This document shows positions 36,319 through 45,052 of a DNA stretch of 64,000 nt, one piece after another. A program made the translations under genes and the position numbers. Origin of the DNA: Alphaproteobacteria bacterium UBA2966. Its GTDB lineage: Bacteria > Pseudomonadota > Alphaproteobacteria > UBA2966. The stretch's first letter is position 1. Every line of letters begins with the position of its first letter. The DNA lies in assembly GCA_002348365.1 (NCBI GenBank), contig DEBC01000107.1:1-64000 (forward strand), written 5' to 3'. A model generated the notes under the pieces. The model did not search any database. It saw only the letters and a list, made by a program, of their open reading frames with translations, and had not been told where the DNA came from.

Positions 36319-36722
36319 CGGCACCCGGAAACGAGGTGACGGCCTCGGATCCGCGTCGCCGCGACTGGGACGCGCGCTATGCGAGTTGGATGATCGGCTG
36401 GGGTCTGCCGGCGATCGCACTGGCCGGCGCGGCTTTCAGCGATATCGAGAAGTTGGTCTGGGCGCCGATGCTCACGTGGATGGGTGTGGCGTGCATGGTG
36501 AACGCCCGACGTTGCAGCCGCATGCACTGTCATTTTACGGGCCCGTTCTTCCTTGTCATGGCATTCCTTTCGTTGTTGTACAGCCTGGACGCGTTGCCGC
36601 TGGGCGCGCATGGCTGGGCCTGGCTGGGAGGGGCTATCGTTGTGGGCTGGTTGGGCCTTCGAACGGCCCCCGAGCGCTTATGGGGCCCCTATCGCCGATC
36701 AAGCTGGTCTGGGGGAAGATAA
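36315..36722 (+). CDS. Small four-helix membrane protein with a Cys/His motif
   Basis: A 135-residue protein with four hydrophobic segments, about 24-41, 47-62, 76-95 and 99-115. Between the second and third is a conserved-looking segment NARRCSRMHCHFTGPFF in which Cys67, His71, Cys72 and His73 cluster; Cys60 is just before it in the membrane. Similar unnamed proteins carry the same ARRC..HC.FTGPFF block, as I recall, but I know of no function. The Cys/His set could bind a metal or haem. The ATGA overlap with ybbP shows translational coupling with the YbbA/YbbP transporter. Start at 36315 was chosen over upstream ATGs inside ybbP. Confidence 0.75.
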   Translation: MTAPGNEVTASDPRRRDWDARYASWMIGWGLPAIALAGAAFSDIEKLVWAPMLTWMGVACMVNARRCSRMHCHFTGPFFLVMAFLSLLYSLDALPLGAHGWAWLGGAIVVGWLGLRTAPERLWGPYRRSSWSGGR

Positions 36723-36755
36723 GAGGTGTTTTCACCCCGGAATCGGGCGTCGTCC

Positions 36756-36786
36756 TTGAAATGCCACGATTTTTCACCAATATTAT
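36756..36786 (+). promoter_or_regulatory. Possible promoter of the Bax inhibitor-1 homologue
   Basis: TTGAAA at 36756-36761 and TATTAT at 36781-36786 are separated by 19 bases, longer than ideal. The position, 40 bp ahead of the start codon, is sensible and the stretch is A+T-rich in a GC-rich region. The match is weak evidence. Confidence 0.35.
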
Positions 36787-36825
36787 CCTTGACTTTGGGA
36801 AGGTCATAAAAAGGGACTGATCATC

Positions 36826-37545
36826 ATGGCCGAAGACATCAAGGCGCGCCTTTCATTTGGCGCGACTGCCGCGGAACAGGCGGCGATCGACGAGGGCCTG
36901 CGCGCCTATATGCTCAAGGTGTACAACTACATGGCCTCCGGCGTGGCGCTCAGCGGCATTGTTGCGGCACTCATGGCATCGTCACCCTCGCTGATGCAGG
37001 CGATTTACGGAACCGGACTGCACTGGGTCGTCATGCTCGCACCCTTGGGTTTCATCCTGGTGCTGAGTTTCGGCGTTCACAAACTAAGCGCCACCGCGAC
37101 ACAAGCGCTCTTCTGGGCATTTGCCGCGGTCATGGGCGCATCGCTGTCATGGATATTGCTCGCCTACACGGGGGCGAGCATCGCACGCGTTTTCTTCATC
37201 ACCACGGCAACGTTCGGCGCCATGAGCCTCTATGGCTACACGACGAAACGCGATCTGACAGGTATGGGCACCTTCATGTTCATGGGCCTGATCGGCATCA
37301 TCATCGCCAGCATCGTGAACATCTTCATGGCCTCATCGGCACTGGACTTCGCGATTTCGGTCATCGGCGTTCTGGTCTTCGTCGGCTTGACGGCCTATGA
37401 CACGCAGAAGATCCGCAACATGTATTTCGAGGCGGACAGCACCGAGGTAGCGACCAAAAAGGCCGTCATGGGTGCGCTGACGTTGTACCTCGACTTCATC
37501 AACCTGATGCTCATGCTGCTGAGGCTGTTCGGCGAACGACGCTGA
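36826..37545 (+). CDS. Bax inhibitor-1 / YccA family membrane protein
   Basis: A 239-residue integral membrane protein with seven hydrophobic segments. The opening block AYMLKVYNYMASGVALSGIVAALMASS (about 25-50) and the closing FVGLTAYDTQKIRNMYFEA (about 185-205) followed by GALTLYLDFINLMLMLLRLFG are signatures of the TMBIM/BI-1 family (YccA/YbhL in bacteria). Some bacterial members conduct calcium or interact with FtsH. It is preceded by GGGA about eight bases upstream and followed by a strong terminator, so it is monocistronic. Confidence 0.95.
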   Translation: MAEDIKARLSFGATAAEQAAIDEGLRAYMLKVYNYMASGVALSGIVAALMASSPSLMQAIYGTGLHWVVMLAPLGFILVLSFGVHKLSATATQALFWAFAAVMGASLSWILLAYTGASIARVFFITTATFGAMSLYGYTTKRDLTGMGTFMFMGLIGIIIASIVNIFMASSALDFAISVIGVLVFVGLTAYDTQKIRNMYFEADSTEVATKKAVMGALTLYLDFINLMLMLLRLFGERR

Positions 37546-37575
37546 TTCGTCAGTAGAATTCAGTTCGAATCGAGA

Positions 37576-37604
37576 AGGCTCGGCGAACCCCGCCGGGCCT
37601 TTTT
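37576..37604 (+). terminator. Rho-independent terminator after the BI-1 gene
   Basis: A 10-bp stem, AGGCTCGGCG against CGCCGGGCCT with one T-G wobble, closes a five-base loop (AACCC) and is followed directly by TTTTT. It begins 31 bp after the stop codon. Confidence 0.92.
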
Positions 37605-37628
37605 GACTCCATCGTCACAAAGGATCTG

Positions 37629-37997
37629 TTATTTGCAGGGAAAAGCCTGTTTAAGCGTCGCCAGCACACCCTCGGCGGCCGGCCGACGACGTTCACCGAA
37701 GTTCTGTTTGGCCCATTTCATGAATGCCCAGCGCACCTCATCGTCGCGGTTCTGTTCAGGCAAACAAATCTCTTGATTGTTGCGCGTCAATAAATAGGCG
37801 TCCGTAAATCCCCGCAGGTATTGCTCGCACTCGGCCTCAGCGGCGGTACCCCAGCGCGCGTCATTGTCCGATTCAAAACATGGCGAAAGTAGTTGCTCGA
37901 TTGTGTAGTCGGACAACGATACCGCCCCCGCCTGAACAAACCAGCCAACCCCCGCCGTGACTGCCACAACCCCCAGGAGTTTTTGTAGATTCTTCAT
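37629..37997 (-). CDS. Rap1a/Tai family small secreted protein
   Basis: A 122-residue exported protein. The start at 37997 (MKNLQKLLGVVAVTAGVGWF) has a GGGAG ribosome binding site and gives a signal peptide; the open frame runs further upstream without homology. The mature part has four Cys (SPCFE, ECEQYLRGF, EICLPEQ, AFPCK) that would form two disulfides, and the CxxYxxGxxDA and ICLP blocks match the Rap1a family. Known members are immunity proteins for type VI effectors in Serratia, but no T6SS or effector gene lies nearby, so a general periplasmic role is equally possible. Confidence 0.8.
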   Translation of the reverse strand: MKNLQKLLGVVAVTAGVGWFVQAGAVSLSDYTIEQLLSPCFESDNDARWGTAAEAECEQYLRGFTDAYLLTRNNQEICLPEQNRDDEVRWAFMKWAKQNFGERRRPAAEGVLATLKQAFPCK

Positions 37998-38104
37998 CTC
38001 CCGATCCCTTCCAAACATTGCTGCAGGGTGCGGCACATCCAAATGAGTGGGACACAACAACGGTGACGATTCCAAGGTTCCATCGGCTCCACTCCGGATC
38101 CTGT

Positions 38105-39150
38105 TCAACGAGCAAGTTCTTTTAGTGCTCGACCCATGACCGCTTGGTGCTGCGCGTTATCCAGCCACCCTGGCGTGCTCACGGCAGCCCAGACGTCCTC
38201 GTTCGGCATGTTCTGGTGGCAGCCCATGCACAAACCCGTGCGCTCCATCTTTCGTCGCATTGAAGCCGGGAGTGGACCGGTCAGAGGCCAGTGTGATCCC
38301 ACGCTGACAAGTTGACGATCATCGCGGGTCACAATTTGGGAAAGATCGTGATCAAGAGCCGGCACCGCAGGTGACTGCACGACGGCGCTGTCAGGAATGA
38401 TCTCGCCCGTGGCGGTCTCGAGGTCCACGACAAAGCCCTTGTCGTAACCCTTGAGGAATTGACCGTCCTCAATTCCGCAGCCCATGGCCTTGGGATTGTT
38501 GTGGCAGCTTTCGCAATCACGAGCCCGTCTACCCGCCGTATGTGGCTGAACTGCCGCTGTATCGAGGCCCTTACCCTCCGGTTTCATCCAGATCTGATTC
38601 TGCGCAACCGTGTTGCCATCCTTGTCAATCACGGTGGTGATGGCCTGACAGCCAGGCATCATAGGACTAACCCGGCCTTCGCCGTTGATTCCAAGAGTCG
38701 GCGTCTCCCAGCGAAGGTAAGATCGGGTCTCCGAGACTTTCCCCGCGCTCTTCAGACCATTGGTGCCGAGTTCGTTATCAGGCGTTAGTCCGTCGGCGCC
38801 CCGCGCATTCGCGTTCTTGATTCAATCGATGTCGGTCTTGCCCTTGGAGTAATCGACAGTGATATGACAGCCGAAGCACTGCGGAGCCCAGTCCGCATGG
38901 AAGGCGTAACACTCCATGCTGTCCATATGACCGGCCACGCTGGACATCGCCACCTCGGCAGCTTGATCTTTCCAGCCGTCGGTCAGTTTGAGCTCCTTCA
39001 AAACGGGAACATCAAAGTCGAGGCCCGAAGCTGAATGAAGGATGACCCTGTTACCCTTCTTGACAACATTTCCGCGACGACCTCGCCCACCCAAGCCGGC
39101 AGACCGATCCGTTCCGTCCCTTCTCCAAGGGCCCGTGTCGTAACCAGCAT
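38105..39150 (-). pseudogene. 5'-truncated and mutated multihaem c-type cytochrome
   Basis: Three CxxCH sites are readable: CFGCH in HADWAPQCFGCHITVDYS, CESCH in RARDCESCHNNPKAMG and CMGCH in TGLCMGCHQNMPNED. Damage is of four kinds. A further site reads CYAFH, with Phe (codon at 38900-38902) in place of the second Cys. An in-frame TGA (38822-38824) sits between SKGKTDID and IKNANARGADG, where Trp (TGG) would fit. A one-base shift near 39066-39075 separates LPAWVGEVVAE from NVVKKGNRVILHS. Finally, no signal peptide or N-terminal half exists before about 39150. The end at 38105 looks natural. The intact protein would be periplasmic and carry many haems for electron transfer. Confidence 0.75.
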
Positions 39151-39267
39151 GATGAACAAGAAAAACGCGACTTCCACGATGCACACCGGTCGTTTACATG
39201 GTTTCAGTGAACGGCGTTCCCCAACTGATACTAGCGCGCCCAACCGAGAGATAAGGAGAAACTTTGC

Positions 39268-40758
39268 ATGCGGTTCGTCATCGCCATGATGAAACACGAG
39301 ACGAACACCTTCTCGCCGATTGCGACGCCTTGGGCGCGGTTCAGGGAATGGGGCGCGCATATCGGCGACGATGCCCGGCGGGCATATGAGAACACCGGGA
39401 TGCCCATGGGTGCCTATCTCGAACTCGCACGAGAAGCAGGTGCGGACATTGTTACGCCCATTGCAGCTGAGGCCATGCCATCCGGACCGGTGTCCGAAGA
39501 GGCCTACAGCATCATGACGGACGCCATCTGCGATGCCGTGGCCGCAGGCTGCGATGCCGCTTTTCTCGATCTGCATGGCGCCATGGTCAGCGAAACGACA
39601 TTGGACGGCGAAGGGACCCTACTGGAGCGGATCCGAGGGATCGCTCCCGGCCTGCCAATCGCCGTGACCTGTGACCTGCACTGCAATCTCACGCAACGGA
39701 TGGTCGACAACTGCACGGTGTTGATCGGCTACAAGACCTATCCTCATACCGACATGTACGACGTCGGCCTCCAGGTTGGCCGGATATTGATGAAATCTCT
39801 GCATGGTGAATTGGATCCGGTCATGGCCTGGGGAAACCGCCCGATCCTGGGTCAGACCTTGCGGCAGGGAACCGACGACGAACCGATGCGGTCGTTGATC
39901 GCCCAGGCGCAAGAGGCAGAGCGATCGGGGGCCCTGGCCGCAACGGTATTTGGCGGCTTTCCCATGGCCGACATGCCCGAGGCCGGACTCTCTTCGATCG
40001 TGGTGACAGACAACGACCCTTCACAGGCCGAGGCATTCACGCAGGCTCTGCTCGATGCCGCGTGGACGCAGCGTGAGGCATTTGTCTACCGTGGCAGGCC
40101 GCTACCCGACTCCGTGGCGCACGCCGCAGAACTCGCTCGGAAGCCGGCAGCGGGCGGGGCGGACCGACCCGTGATTCTGCTCGATCACGCAGACAATTGC
40201 GGCTCGGGCGGCACCCAGGACGACATGTCCGTGGTTGCCGAGGTTCTACGCCAGGGGCTGGAGGATGTTGCGGTCGCGGCCATTTGGGACCCTTTGACCG
40301 TACGAGAACTTCACGACGCCGGGCTCGATTCAACGGTTACGGTGGCCTTGGGCGGCAACACCGATATGCCGTCCATCGGTGCCACGGGCCAGCCCCTTCA
40401 GGTTACGGGCCGGGTCAGCGCCCTGACCGACGGCGATTGGACCGTGGCCGGGCCGATGTATACAGGCGTCCAGGTCGCCATGGGACCGACGGCCGTTCTC
40501 GATACTGGAAACATGGAGATCGTCATCGTTTCATGGCACCATGAACCGTGGGACACAGGTGTCTTCACGAGTGTTGGAATCGACCCCGAACAAAAGACAT
40601 TCCTGCTGTTGAAGTCGCGAATACATTATCGGGCTGGGTTCGCCGACATGGCCAAGCACACGATTACGTGCGACGGCCGTGGCGTGACCACGTCAGATAA
40701 CGATCTGCTGCATTACAGGAACGTCCGCCGGCCGATTTATCCGCTCGATCCACTCTAA
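39268..40758 (+). CDS. M81 family metallopeptidase (MlrC-like)
   Basis: A 496-residue homologue of MlrC, which in Sphingomonas cleaves linearised microcystin, though most homologues meet no such toxin. The N-terminal domain has MMKHETNTFSP (about 7-17), FLDLHGAMV (about 93), TCDLHCNLTQRMVDN (about 133) and YKTYPHTDMYD (about 155); the Asp/His residues of these blocks are the zinc ligands in this family. The C-terminal domain begins around LLDHADNCGSGGTQDD (about 305). AAGGAG lies seven bases from the ATG. It may degrade peptides or act on cyclic amides. The broken cytochrome lies divergent on its 5' side. Confidence 0.92.
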   Translation: MRFVIAMMKHETNTFSPIATPWARFREWGAHIGDDARRAYENTGMPMGAYLELAREAGADIVTPIAAEAMPSGPVSEEAYSIMTDAICDAVAAGCDAAFLDLHGAMVSETTLDGEGTLLERIRGIAPGLPIAVTCDLHCNLTQRMVDNCTVLIGYKTYPHTDMYDVGLQVGRILMKSLHGELDPVMAWGNRPILGQTLRQGTDDEPMRSLIAQAQEAERSGALAATVFGGFPMADMPEAGLSSIVVTDNDPSQAEAFTQALLDAAWTQREAFVYRGRPLPDSVAHAAELARKPAAGGADRPVILLDHADNCGSGGTQDDMSVVAEVLRQGLEDVAVAAIWDPLTVRELHDAGLDSTVTVALGGNTDMPSIGATGQPLQVTGRVSALTDGDWTVAGPMYTGVQVAMGPTAVLDTGNMEIVIVSWHHEPWDTGVFTSVGIDPEQKTFLLLKSRIHYRAGFADMAKHTITCDGRGVTTSDNDLLHYRNVRRPIYPLDPL

Positions 40759-40782
40759 GGCTGGACCTGGGACGGAGGTGGG

Positions 40783-41151
40783 CTAAACGAGCTTAAGCTG
40801 TTTGGTGTTCAGCGCGGCGAGGACCGAGACGAGGTTATGGCCGCGCCTGAGGATGCGGCCACCCGCCGAGATCACGGCGTACATGCCCTGACGCTGCGCA
40901 GTCTTTGGCGACTTGACGACCCGGTAAAGCGCACCTTCGGAAGCGCGTCTGAAGATGGAAAAGGTCGCACAGTCGGATTCGAAAGCCAGTGAGTAATCGC
41001 GCCACTCACCCGCCATGACCATGCGGCTGTACGTCTGCAGGATGGTGTCGAGTTCGTGCCGATTGAATATGACGAGCGGTGCTCTGCCCGCCCGGCCCCT
41101 CGTCGTGGGCCGAACGGGCCTAAACCCTTCGAAGGCGACAACCTCGCTCAT
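40783..41151 (-). CDS. DUF2794 domain protein
   Basis: A 122-residue protein of an alphaproteobacterial family of unknown function. The blocks FNRHELDTILQTYSRMVMAGEWRDYSL (about 29-55), FSIFRRASEGALYRVVKSP (about 63-80) and GGRILRRGHNLVSVL (about 96-110) define the family. The protein is small, basic at both ends and without a signal peptide or membrane segment. It is 101 bp downstream of dppF on the same strand and convergent with the MlrC-like gene. Confidence 0.92.
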   Translation of the reverse strand: MSEVVAFEGFRPVRPTTRGRAGRAPLVIFNRHELDTILQTYSRMVMAGEWRDYSLAFESDCATFSIFRRASEGALYRVVKSPKTAQRQGMYAVISAGGRILRRGHNLVSVLAALNTKQLKLV

Positions 41152-41252
41152 GTCACGTGCCTCCCCGATTTGTCATTCTATTGAAACAAAGCATGCCACG
41201 CCGAACGCCAACGGTACAAGGGAGTGCGAGGCCTTGAATTGTCGATGCTATC

Positions 41253-42230
41253 TCACGCCAAATGACAGGCAACGAGATGTCCCGGCGATACTTCACGCAA
41301 TTCCGGGGCTTGAAACCGGCAGTGCGACTCCACCAAAGGGCATCGGTCCGCAAACGGGCAGCCCGGATTGATGTCCACGGGATTCGGAACCGACCCTTTC
41401 AACGACGATCGGCTACGCCGCTCTCCCGGCGTCATCTTTGGCACGGCATCCAGCAGAGCGCGTGTATACGGATGGGCGGCCGCGGAAAAGATCTCTACGG
41501 TCGGTCCCTGTTCGACGATGCGGCCCAGGTACATGACCGCGACCTCGTCACACACATACTCAACGACGGCGAGATCGTGACTGATCAGCAGATAGGTGAC
41601 ACCGTAGTTGTCCTGCAGGTCCTGCAGAAGATTGAGCACTTGTGCCTGTACGGACACATCCAGAGCCGACACAGGCTCATCCGCCACGATCAACGCCGGA
41701 CGAGTGACCAAGGCCCGGGCGATAGCAATGCGTTGTCGCTGCCCACCAGAGAATTCGTGCGGAAACTTCGCCATATCCGCTTCCTTGAGTCCGACGGATT
41801 CAAGCACCTCTTTGACACGAAGACGTCGATCTTCGGGCTTGAGCCACTTCTCGGCCACTTCCAGCGGTTCCGCCACAATCCGGGCCACTGTGTGCCGTGG
41901 ATCGAGAGAGCCAAACGGATCCTGGAACACCATTTGAAAATTGCGGCGATGTCGGCGAAGTGTCCATGGCCGCATGGAGTGCGGGTCCTTGCCGAGGATA
42001 CGCAACGTGCCCGCGGTGAGCGGCTCTAACGCCATGATGCAGCGCGCCAATGTCGACTTGCCACAACCCGACTCACCGACAATCCCCAGACTTCGGCCGG
42101 CGTGCACCGTCAGGGATACCTGATTCAGGGCGTGAATCCGTTGGGCCGGGGCCGTCAGAGACTCACGGGGCAGCGCGTAGTGCCGGGTGAGGCCTGATGC
42201 CTCGACCATGGGTGTGTCCACGAAGGTCAT
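41253..42230 (-). CDS. Dipeptide/oligopeptide ABC transporter ATP-binding protein (DppF/OppF type)
   Basis: A 325-residue ATPase. Walker A is GESGCGKSTLA (about 54-64), signature FSGGQRQRIAIARAL (about 163), Walker B LIVADEPVSALD (about 183), followed by the oligopeptide-type C-terminal extension with CPFADRCPLVESHC (about 288), the Cys cluster that binds iron-sulfur in some relatives. It completes the operon O-methyltransferase, dppB, dppC, dppD, dppF. Its start overlaps the dppD stop by four bases. It would energise uptake of peptides or other amide compounds. Confidence 0.93.
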   Translation of the reverse strand: MTFVDTPMVEASGLTRHYALPRESLTAPAQRIHALNQVSLTVHAGRSLGIVGESGCGKSTLARCIMALEPLTAGTLRILGKDPHSMRPWTLRRHRRNFQMVFQDPFGSLDPRHTVARIVAEPLEVAEKWLKPEDRRLRVKEVLESVGLKEADMAKFPHEFSGGQRQRIAIARALVTRPALIVADEPVSALDVSVQAQVLNLLQDLQDNYGVTYLLISHDLAVVEYVCDEVAVMYLGRIVEQGPTVEIFSAAAHPYTRALLDAVPKMTPGERRSRSSLKGSVPNPVDINPGCPFADRCPLVESHCRFQAPELREVSPGHLVACHLA

Positions 42231-43219
42231 CTCCGAAGCCCAAATGTCGACGTTGCCATGGCGGCATCGAGCCGCAGACAGGCAGCCATGTGGTTCGGCC
42301 CAACCGATCGCATGTCAGGCACCTGATGGTGGCACGACTCGCGGGAGAGCGAGCATCGACCCGCAAAGGTGCACCCCTGCGGCAGATCAGCGAGTTCGGG
42401 CACGGTGCCCGGAATGGTCCGCAGCCGGCGGCGTCCATCTCCAACCTGGGGCACCGCCGCAAACAATCCCTGAGTGTAGGGATGCGCGAGCTGCGCAAAA
42501 ACCTCCGCTGTCGGTCCCTGTTCGACGATCGACCCGCCGTACATCACGGCAACCCGATCGACGGTCTGGGCGATCACCCCAAGATCGTGGGAGATCATGA
42601 TCAAGGACATCTGACGCTCGCTTACGACATCGTAAATGAGATCAAGGATCTGGCCCTGAACCGTGACATCGAGTGCCGTGGTGGGCTCGTCCGCGATCAG
42701 AACCTCCGGATGGCAGGACAAAGCCATCGCGATCATGGCGCGCTGCCGCTGGCCACCCGAAAGTTGATGCGGAAAGGCAGAGTAGTACCTCTGCGGGTCG
42801 ACCAAGCCGACACGCTCCAGCAGAGAGAATGCCTCCACCTTGGCCTCATCTCGATCCAGCCCAAGGTGCAACATCAGTGGTTCCACCAGTTGCTTGCCAA
42901 TGGTGTGCACTGGATTGAGTGAGGTCATGGGTTCTTGAAACACCATCGCGATCGCATTGCCGCGCACATGGCACATGGCCGCCTCATCCAGGGTGCGCAG
43001 ATTACGCCCGTTCAGGGCAATGCTGCCGTCGAGCGTCCCGCCGTCCGGCAACAGACCCATCAACGCCAGCGCAGTCATGGACTTGCCACAGCCTGATTCA
43101 CCGACGATGCCAAGCGACTCGCCACGCTCGAGCCGGAAACTGATACCGCGAACGGCCCGCGCCGCGCCGCCCACCATGGGCAGTGAAACGGTCAAGCGGT
43201 CGACCTCGAGTACACTCAT
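42227..43219 (-). CDS. Dipeptide/oligopeptide ABC transporter ATP-binding protein (DppD/OppD type)
   Basis: A 330-residue ATPase paired with the DppF-type subunit. Walker A is GESGCGKSMTA (about 38-48), signature LSGGQRQRAMIAMAL (about 155), Walker B LIADEPTTALDVTVQ (about 174). The C-terminal GCTFAGRCSLSRESCHH segment (about 288) carries the same Cys-rich pattern as its partner. Four-base overlaps with both neighbours (43216-43219 and 42227-42230) imply coupled translation. Confidence 0.93.
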   Translation of the reverse strand: MSVLEVDRLTVSLPMVGGAARAVRGISFRLERGESLGIVGESGCGKSMTALALMGLLPDGGTLDGSIALNGRNLRTLDEAAMCHVRGNAIAMVFQEPMTSLNPVHTIGKQLVEPLMLHLGLDRDEAKVEAFSLLERVGLVDPQRYYSAFPHQLSGGQRQRAMIAMALSCHPEVLIADEPTTALDVTVQGQILDLIYDVVSERQMSLIMISHDLGVIAQTVDRVAVMYGGSIVEQGPTAEVFAQLAHPYTQGLFAAVPQVGDGRRRLRTIPGTVPELADLPQGCTFAGRCSLSRESCHHQVPDMRSVGPNHMAACLRLDAAMATSTFGLRR

Positions 43220-44085
43220 TGTGCGTAGCCCGATAAACGAGCCCGGGACAGGCGCGGATCCAACCAGTCTCTAAGTCCATCTCCGAGCATGTTGAAACCG
43301 AGCACCGAAACAACGATGACCAGCCCGGGGAACAAGGCGAGGTGTGGAGACAGATAGAGGAACGTCTGAGCCTCGTTCAGCATCCGTCCCCAGCTTGGCT
43401 GGGGCGGCTGGGTACCCAGCCCGAGGTACGAGAGAGCCGCTTCCGCGAGAATCGCGATGGCGAAGAAAATTGTCGCCTGAACAATGATGACACTGAGAAT
43501 GTTCGGAAGGACGTGTTCAAACGTGATCCGAATCCGTCCCTTCCCGGCAGCTCTGGCAGCGAGCACGAATTCACGAGCCCAGATAGCGTTTGCGGATCCC
43601 CGCGTGACGCGTGCAAACACGGGAATGTTGAATATGCCGATGGCCAGGATCGAGTTGACGGCTCCCGGACCGAGAATGGCCGTGATCATGATTGCAGAGA
43701 GAATTGCCGGAAACGCGAAGGTGAAGTCCGAGAGCCGCATGATCAACTCTTCGATCCAACCGCGCTGGGCGGAGGCCCACAAACCCAGGAGCACTCCGGC
43801 CGCCATTCCAATTCCGACGGCAACGAACCCCACAACCAAAGAGTTCTGGGCGCCTACCATGATCAGTGAAGCGACGTCGCGACCAAAATGGTCGGTGCCC
43901 AGCCAGTGCGTTGATGACGGCGGCTTCAATTTGTTGGCCACATCCAGTTCGTAGGCGGAATGAGGTGTCCAAAGCAGGGATATGACCGCGAGCAAGATTA
44001 TCAGAGTGCTCAAGGCCCCACCGAGAAGGAGGTTTCGATGCCGCAGCGCAAGCAGAAACAAATCTGATGGGGTCCGGCTGGTCAT
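43216..44085 (-). CDS. Dipeptide/oligopeptide ABC transporter permease (DppC type)
   Basis: A 289-residue permease with about six hydrophobic segments. The first (LLLGGALSTLIILLAVISLLW) spans about 16-36. The HWLGTDHFGRDVASLIMVGAQNSL block (about 58-80) is the OppC/DppC family signature, and the EAA loop reads EFVLAARAAGKGRIRITFEHVLPN (about 170-195). It forms the membrane channel with the DppB-type subunit encoded just upstream. Confidence 0.93.
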   Translation of the reverse strand: MTSRTPSDLFLLALRHRNLLLGGALSTLIILLAVISLLWTPHSAYELDVANKLKPPSSTHWLGTDHFGRDVASLIMVGAQNSLVVGFVAVGIGMAAGVLLGLWASAQRGWIEELIMRLSDFTFAFPAILSAIMITAILGPGAVNSILAIGIFNIPVFARVTRGSANAIWAREFVLAARAAGKGRIRITFEHVLPNILSVIIVQATIFFAIAILAEAALSYLGLGTQPPQPSWGRMLNEAQTFLYLSPHLALFPGLVIVVSVLGFNMLGDGLRDWLDPRLSRARLSGYAQ

Positions 44086-45032
44086 GCGTCATGCGCCCGC
44101 AGCCGAGGATCGATGATCGCGTAGGCGATATCGACGACGAAGTTGACGACGACGACCATGGCGGCGAGCAACAGGACAACGTCCTTCACCACGACCAGAT
44201 CCCTGTTGGCAATTGCCTGAAATACCAGACGTCCCAGGCCCGGCAGGAAGAACACGTTCTCGATCACAATCGTCCCTGCGAGCAGGTTCGCGAACTGGAG
44301 TCCCATGATCGTGACCACGGGTATCAAGGCGTTGCGAAGTACGTGGCGCCACAAGGTCGCAGCGCGAGTCAGTCCTTTCGCCCGCGCGGTACGCACGTAG
44401 TCCTCACCGATCGTCTCCAGGACACTGGAGCGAGTCACGCGAGCGAGTATGGCTGCCTGAACCGTGGCCAGCGCTACGGCGGGCAAGAGCAGTGACTTCA
44501 GAGCGGGCCAGAGGCCGGCATCCCACCCTGGAAATCCACCGGACGAGAACCATCCGAGGTAAACGGAGAACAGCAAAATCAGCAGAATTCCGAACCAGAA
44601 GTTCGGCACGGCAATGCCGAGCTGGCTGAACACCATCACACCCCAATCGCCGACTTTGTTGTGATGCGCGGCGGCATAAAGCCCCAGCCCGATCGCCACG
44701 ATGACGGTCATGGCCATGGCAATTACGGCCAACGGCACCGTCAGGGCCAGGCGCTCAACGACCAGTTCCGAAACAGGGACGGAATAGGTGTAACTGATGC
44801 CGAAATCGCCGGTCAGGACACCGGAAATCCAGCTCAGGTAGCGATCGAGGGCGGGCTCGTCCAGGCCCAGTTCCTTGCGGAGAGCCTGATATGCGGATGG
44901 ATCGGCATCGGCACCGAGAATGGCGTATGCCGGATCTCCCGGCAGGATTTCCAGTATGAGGAACACGACGACCGATGCGCCGAACAGCGTAGCAACGAAG
45001 GTCGCGAATCGCTTGGCGATGAATAAGCTCAT
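44082..45032 (-). CDS. Dipeptide/oligopeptide ABC transporter permease (DppB type)
   Basis: A 316-residue permease. The start at 45032 gives MSLFIAKRFATFVATLFGASV, the normal beginning; the open frame upstream to 45104 overlaps the methyltransferase and is not conserved. Six hydrophobic segments are visible, with the EAA loop in DYVRTARAKGLTRAATLWRHVLRN (about 205-228) and GDPAY near 37 as in DppB. It is the first transporter gene and 20 bp downstream of the methyltransferase. No periplasmic binding protein is encoded next to the cluster. Confidence 0.93.
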   Translation of the reverse strand: MSLFIAKRFATFVATLFGASVVVFLILEILPGDPAYAILGADADPSAYQALRKELGLDEPALDRYLSWISGVLTGDFGISYTYSVPVSELVVERLALTVPLAVIAMAMTVIVAIGLGLYAAAHHNKVGDWGVMVFSQLGIAVPNFWFGILLILLFSVYLGWFSSGGFPGWDAGLWPALKSLLLPAVALATVQAAILARVTRSSVLETIGEDYVRTARAKGLTRAATLWRHVLRNALIPVVTIMGLQFANLLAGTIVIENVFFLPGLGRLVFQAIANRDLVVVKDVVLLLAAMVVVVNFVVDIAYAIIDPRLRAHDA

Positions 45033-45052
45033 GATCGAACGCGAACTCCGAA

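Noticed and set aside
37629..37997. Rap1a protein as evidence of a type VI immunity module
   Set aside because: No effector or T6SS component is found in the window, so only the fold assignment is kept.
38822..38824. In-frame TGA in the cytochrome as a selenocysteine codon
   Set aside because: No Sec family is known at this place, no SECIS-like stem was seen after it, and a frameshift and a lost haem Cys in the same gene make a nonsense mutation (Trp to stop) more likely.
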